Positions 4,418-5,672 of a stretch of DNA of 5,672 bases are shown here, piece after piece. This DNA comes from Verrucomicrobiales bacterium (GTDB lineage Bacteria > Verrucomicrobiota > Verrucomicrobiia > Verrucomicrobiales > Akkermansiaceae), in assembly GCA_002729295.1 (NCBI GenBank), contig PBTU01000078.1, positions 1,989-7,660 on the forward strand, written 5' to 3'. The translations under genes were made by a program, and so were the position numbers. How positions within the stretch are numbered: position 1 is the first letter of the stretch; each line of letters opens with the position of its first letter. Under the pieces are notes generated by a model. That model worked only from the letters and a program-made list of their open reading frames with translations. It did not search any database and was not told the DNA's origin.

Positions 4418-5672
4418 GTGAGCCTTGATCGCACCCATCTTGAAAATTTCAGATACCGACCGGAGATCGATGGCCTAAGAGCTCTCGCCGTTATTCCGGT
4501 TATCCTCTACCACGCCGCCCTTGGATTCCCCGGAGGCTTCGTGGGAGTCGACATTTTCTTCGTCATTTCGGGCTATCTGATCACCACCATCATCATGAGG
4601 GAGATGATCAGCGAGCGGTTCACCATGTCTGCCTTCTGGGCGCGCCGGATTCGAAGAATCCTTCCAGCTGCCTCTGTCATGGTTCTATTTACCCTGATCG
4701 CGGGAGCGTTCATTCTCCTGCCCTACCAATTCGAGGATCTCGGAAAGGCCTCTGTTTCTCAAACCTTAATGGTTTCGAACTTCTACTTCTGGCAACAGGA
4801 CGGCTATTTCGCTGCCCCCTCGGACTTCGAGCCGCTTCTCCATACCTGGTCACTTTCAGTTGAGGAACAGTTCTACTTCTTTTTCCCACTCCTCCTGCTC
4901 TTTCTTTGGAAAAAAGCACCCGGTAAAATTCTCCACTGGCTGGCAGGACTAATTATCGGTTCTCTCATCTGGAGTGCCTACAGCCTGATTACCTATCCAG
5001 CCGCCACCTTTTTCCTTCTTCCCTCCCGAGCCTGGGAGCTCCTTGCTGGATCTTTTATTGCGCTCCTTCCATTTCGTATTTCCCGAAAACTTCTTTCAGA
5101 GATCCTATCCTGGCTTGGCCTGGCGCTGATTACTTTCTCCTTCTTCTTTTACTCTGTCACCACCCGCTTTCCTGGTCTTGCCGCGATCCCTCCCGTCCTA
5201 GGCGCCGTCTTACTCATCCTCGCGAACCGAAACAACCTCTCCAGCGTTGGCAGACTATTGAGCCTACCTCCCATCGTCTTCATTGGTAAACTCTCCTACT
5301 CACTCTACCTCTGGCACTGGCCCCTCCTCATTTTCGGGAGACATCTCTCGGTTCAAGAAACCCCGGTCGAAATACGAGCGGCTCTGGTCGCCGCCTCTTT
5401 TGCGCTAGGCCTCCTATCGTGGAAATTTGTGGAGGGCCCCTTCCGCAACAAGAAACGACTCGCTCCAGACAAGTCAGCCTTTAGGCTATTCTACGCCACC
5501 ACCGCCGTGATCACGTTCACCGGAGCCCTCGTATATAAACTCGATGGAATCCCAGCCAGATTTAGCCCCGAAGCCCAACGTATAGCGGCAGTCGCCCGGG
5601 AGCAGAAAATCGTCAAAGACACTCGTGATCTCATAAAAACGAAGACCCTGCCCCTCCTTGGCCCGCCAACCG
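4418..5672 (+). CDS. membrane acyltransferase, OafA/Acyltransferase_3 family; 3' end beyond the window
   Basis: Predicted inner-membrane O-acyltransferase that moves acyl (often acetyl) groups onto surface polysaccharide such as O-antigen or capsule. The visible 418 residues hold the family marks: RPEIDGLRALAV at 14-25 with the conserved His32 (LYHA), DIFFVISGYLI (45-55), a basic RRIRRILPA loop, HTWSLSVEEQFY, SYSLYLWHWP and a late WKFVEGPFR, among about ten hydrophobic segments. After the membrane part the chain continues (from GIPARFSPEA), as in OafA-like proteins that carry a C-terminal SGNH domain, but that lies off the window. The start is uncertain. GTG 4418 gives the usual short lead of about 12 residues; an in-frame ATG at 4301 would add 39 and overlap the Sel1 gene by 22 nt. 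Neither has a well-spaced Shine-Dalgarno sequence. The same-strand layout suggests co-transcription with Sel1. Confidence 0.9.
   Translation, partial: MSLDRTHLENFRYRPEIDGLRALAVIPVILYHAALGFPGGFVGVDIFFVISGYLITTIIMREMISERFTMSAFWARRIRRILPAASVMVLFTLIAGAFILLPYQFEDLGKASVSQTLMVSNFYFWQQDGYFAAPSDFEPLLHTWSLSVEEQFYFFFPLLLLFLWKKAPGKILHWLAGLIIGSLIWSAYSLITYPAATFFLLPSRAWELLAGSFIALLPFRISRKLLSEILSWLGLALITFSFFFYSVTTRFPGLAAIPPVLGAVLLILANRNNLSSVGRLLSLPPIVFIGKLSYSLYLWHWPLLIFGRHLSVQETPVEIRAALVAASFALGLLSWKFVEGPFRNKKRLAPDKSAFRLFYATTAVITFTGALVYKLDGIPARFSPEAQRIAAVAREQKIVKDTRDLIKTKTLPLLGPPT

Noticed and set aside
4710..4919. Minus-strand ORF of 69 codons
   Set aside because: Arg-rich shadow opposite the acyltransferase, which has clear motifs across this stretch.

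Overview
The window looks like ordinary chromosome from a Gram-negative bacterium of moderate GC content, most likely a member of the Verrucomicrobiota (Opitutae/Puniceicoccales-like). That placement is inferred from the gene mix: a eukaryotic-type (HIS6-like) HisA, an exported catalytic formylglycine-generating enzyme, and a HAF-type extracellular-repeat fragment. It does not rest on a marker gene, and start sites mostly lack strong Shine-Dalgarno sequences.

Left part (1-1741): a partial histidine-biosynthesis isomerase gene on the minus strand runs off the left edge. It is divergent, across only about 41-47 bp, from a complete signal-peptide-bearing formylglycine-generating enzyme (FGE) gene. 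Middle (1742-2652): a 201-bp gap, crossed antisense by a 66-codon open frame of uncertain status, leads to a low-molecular-weight protein tyrosine phosphatase gene. After it comes tRNA-Ser(UGA), with a plausible -10 box upstream and a compact intrinsic terminator downstream.

Scar-like zone (about 2653-3233): directly after the tRNA lie an inverted repeat and two 9-bp direct repeats spaced 11 bp apart, then roughly 250 bp with no recognisable gene. A 21-codon lipoprotein-like micro-ORF and a 31-codon micro-ORF resembling one HAF repeat follow. The second micro-ORF has a good Shine-Dalgarno sequence and stops 1 nt before the next gene. The zone reads as a decayed or remodelled insertion region next to a tRNA, but no integrase or second attachment site is visible.

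Right part (3234-5672): an exported Sel1-repeat protein with an unrecognised N-terminal domain is followed, on the same strand, by a membrane acyltransferase of the OafA type (Acyltransferase_3) that runs off the right edge.

Functionally the genes do not form one pathway. FGE implies sulfatases elsewhere in the genome. The phosphatase and the acyltransferase could both bear on cell-surface polysaccharide, but nothing here links them directly. I found no clear new defence or mobile system. The most interesting items are the exported copper-type FGE, the eukaryotic-type HisA, and the coupled micro-ORF upstream of the Sel1 gene.
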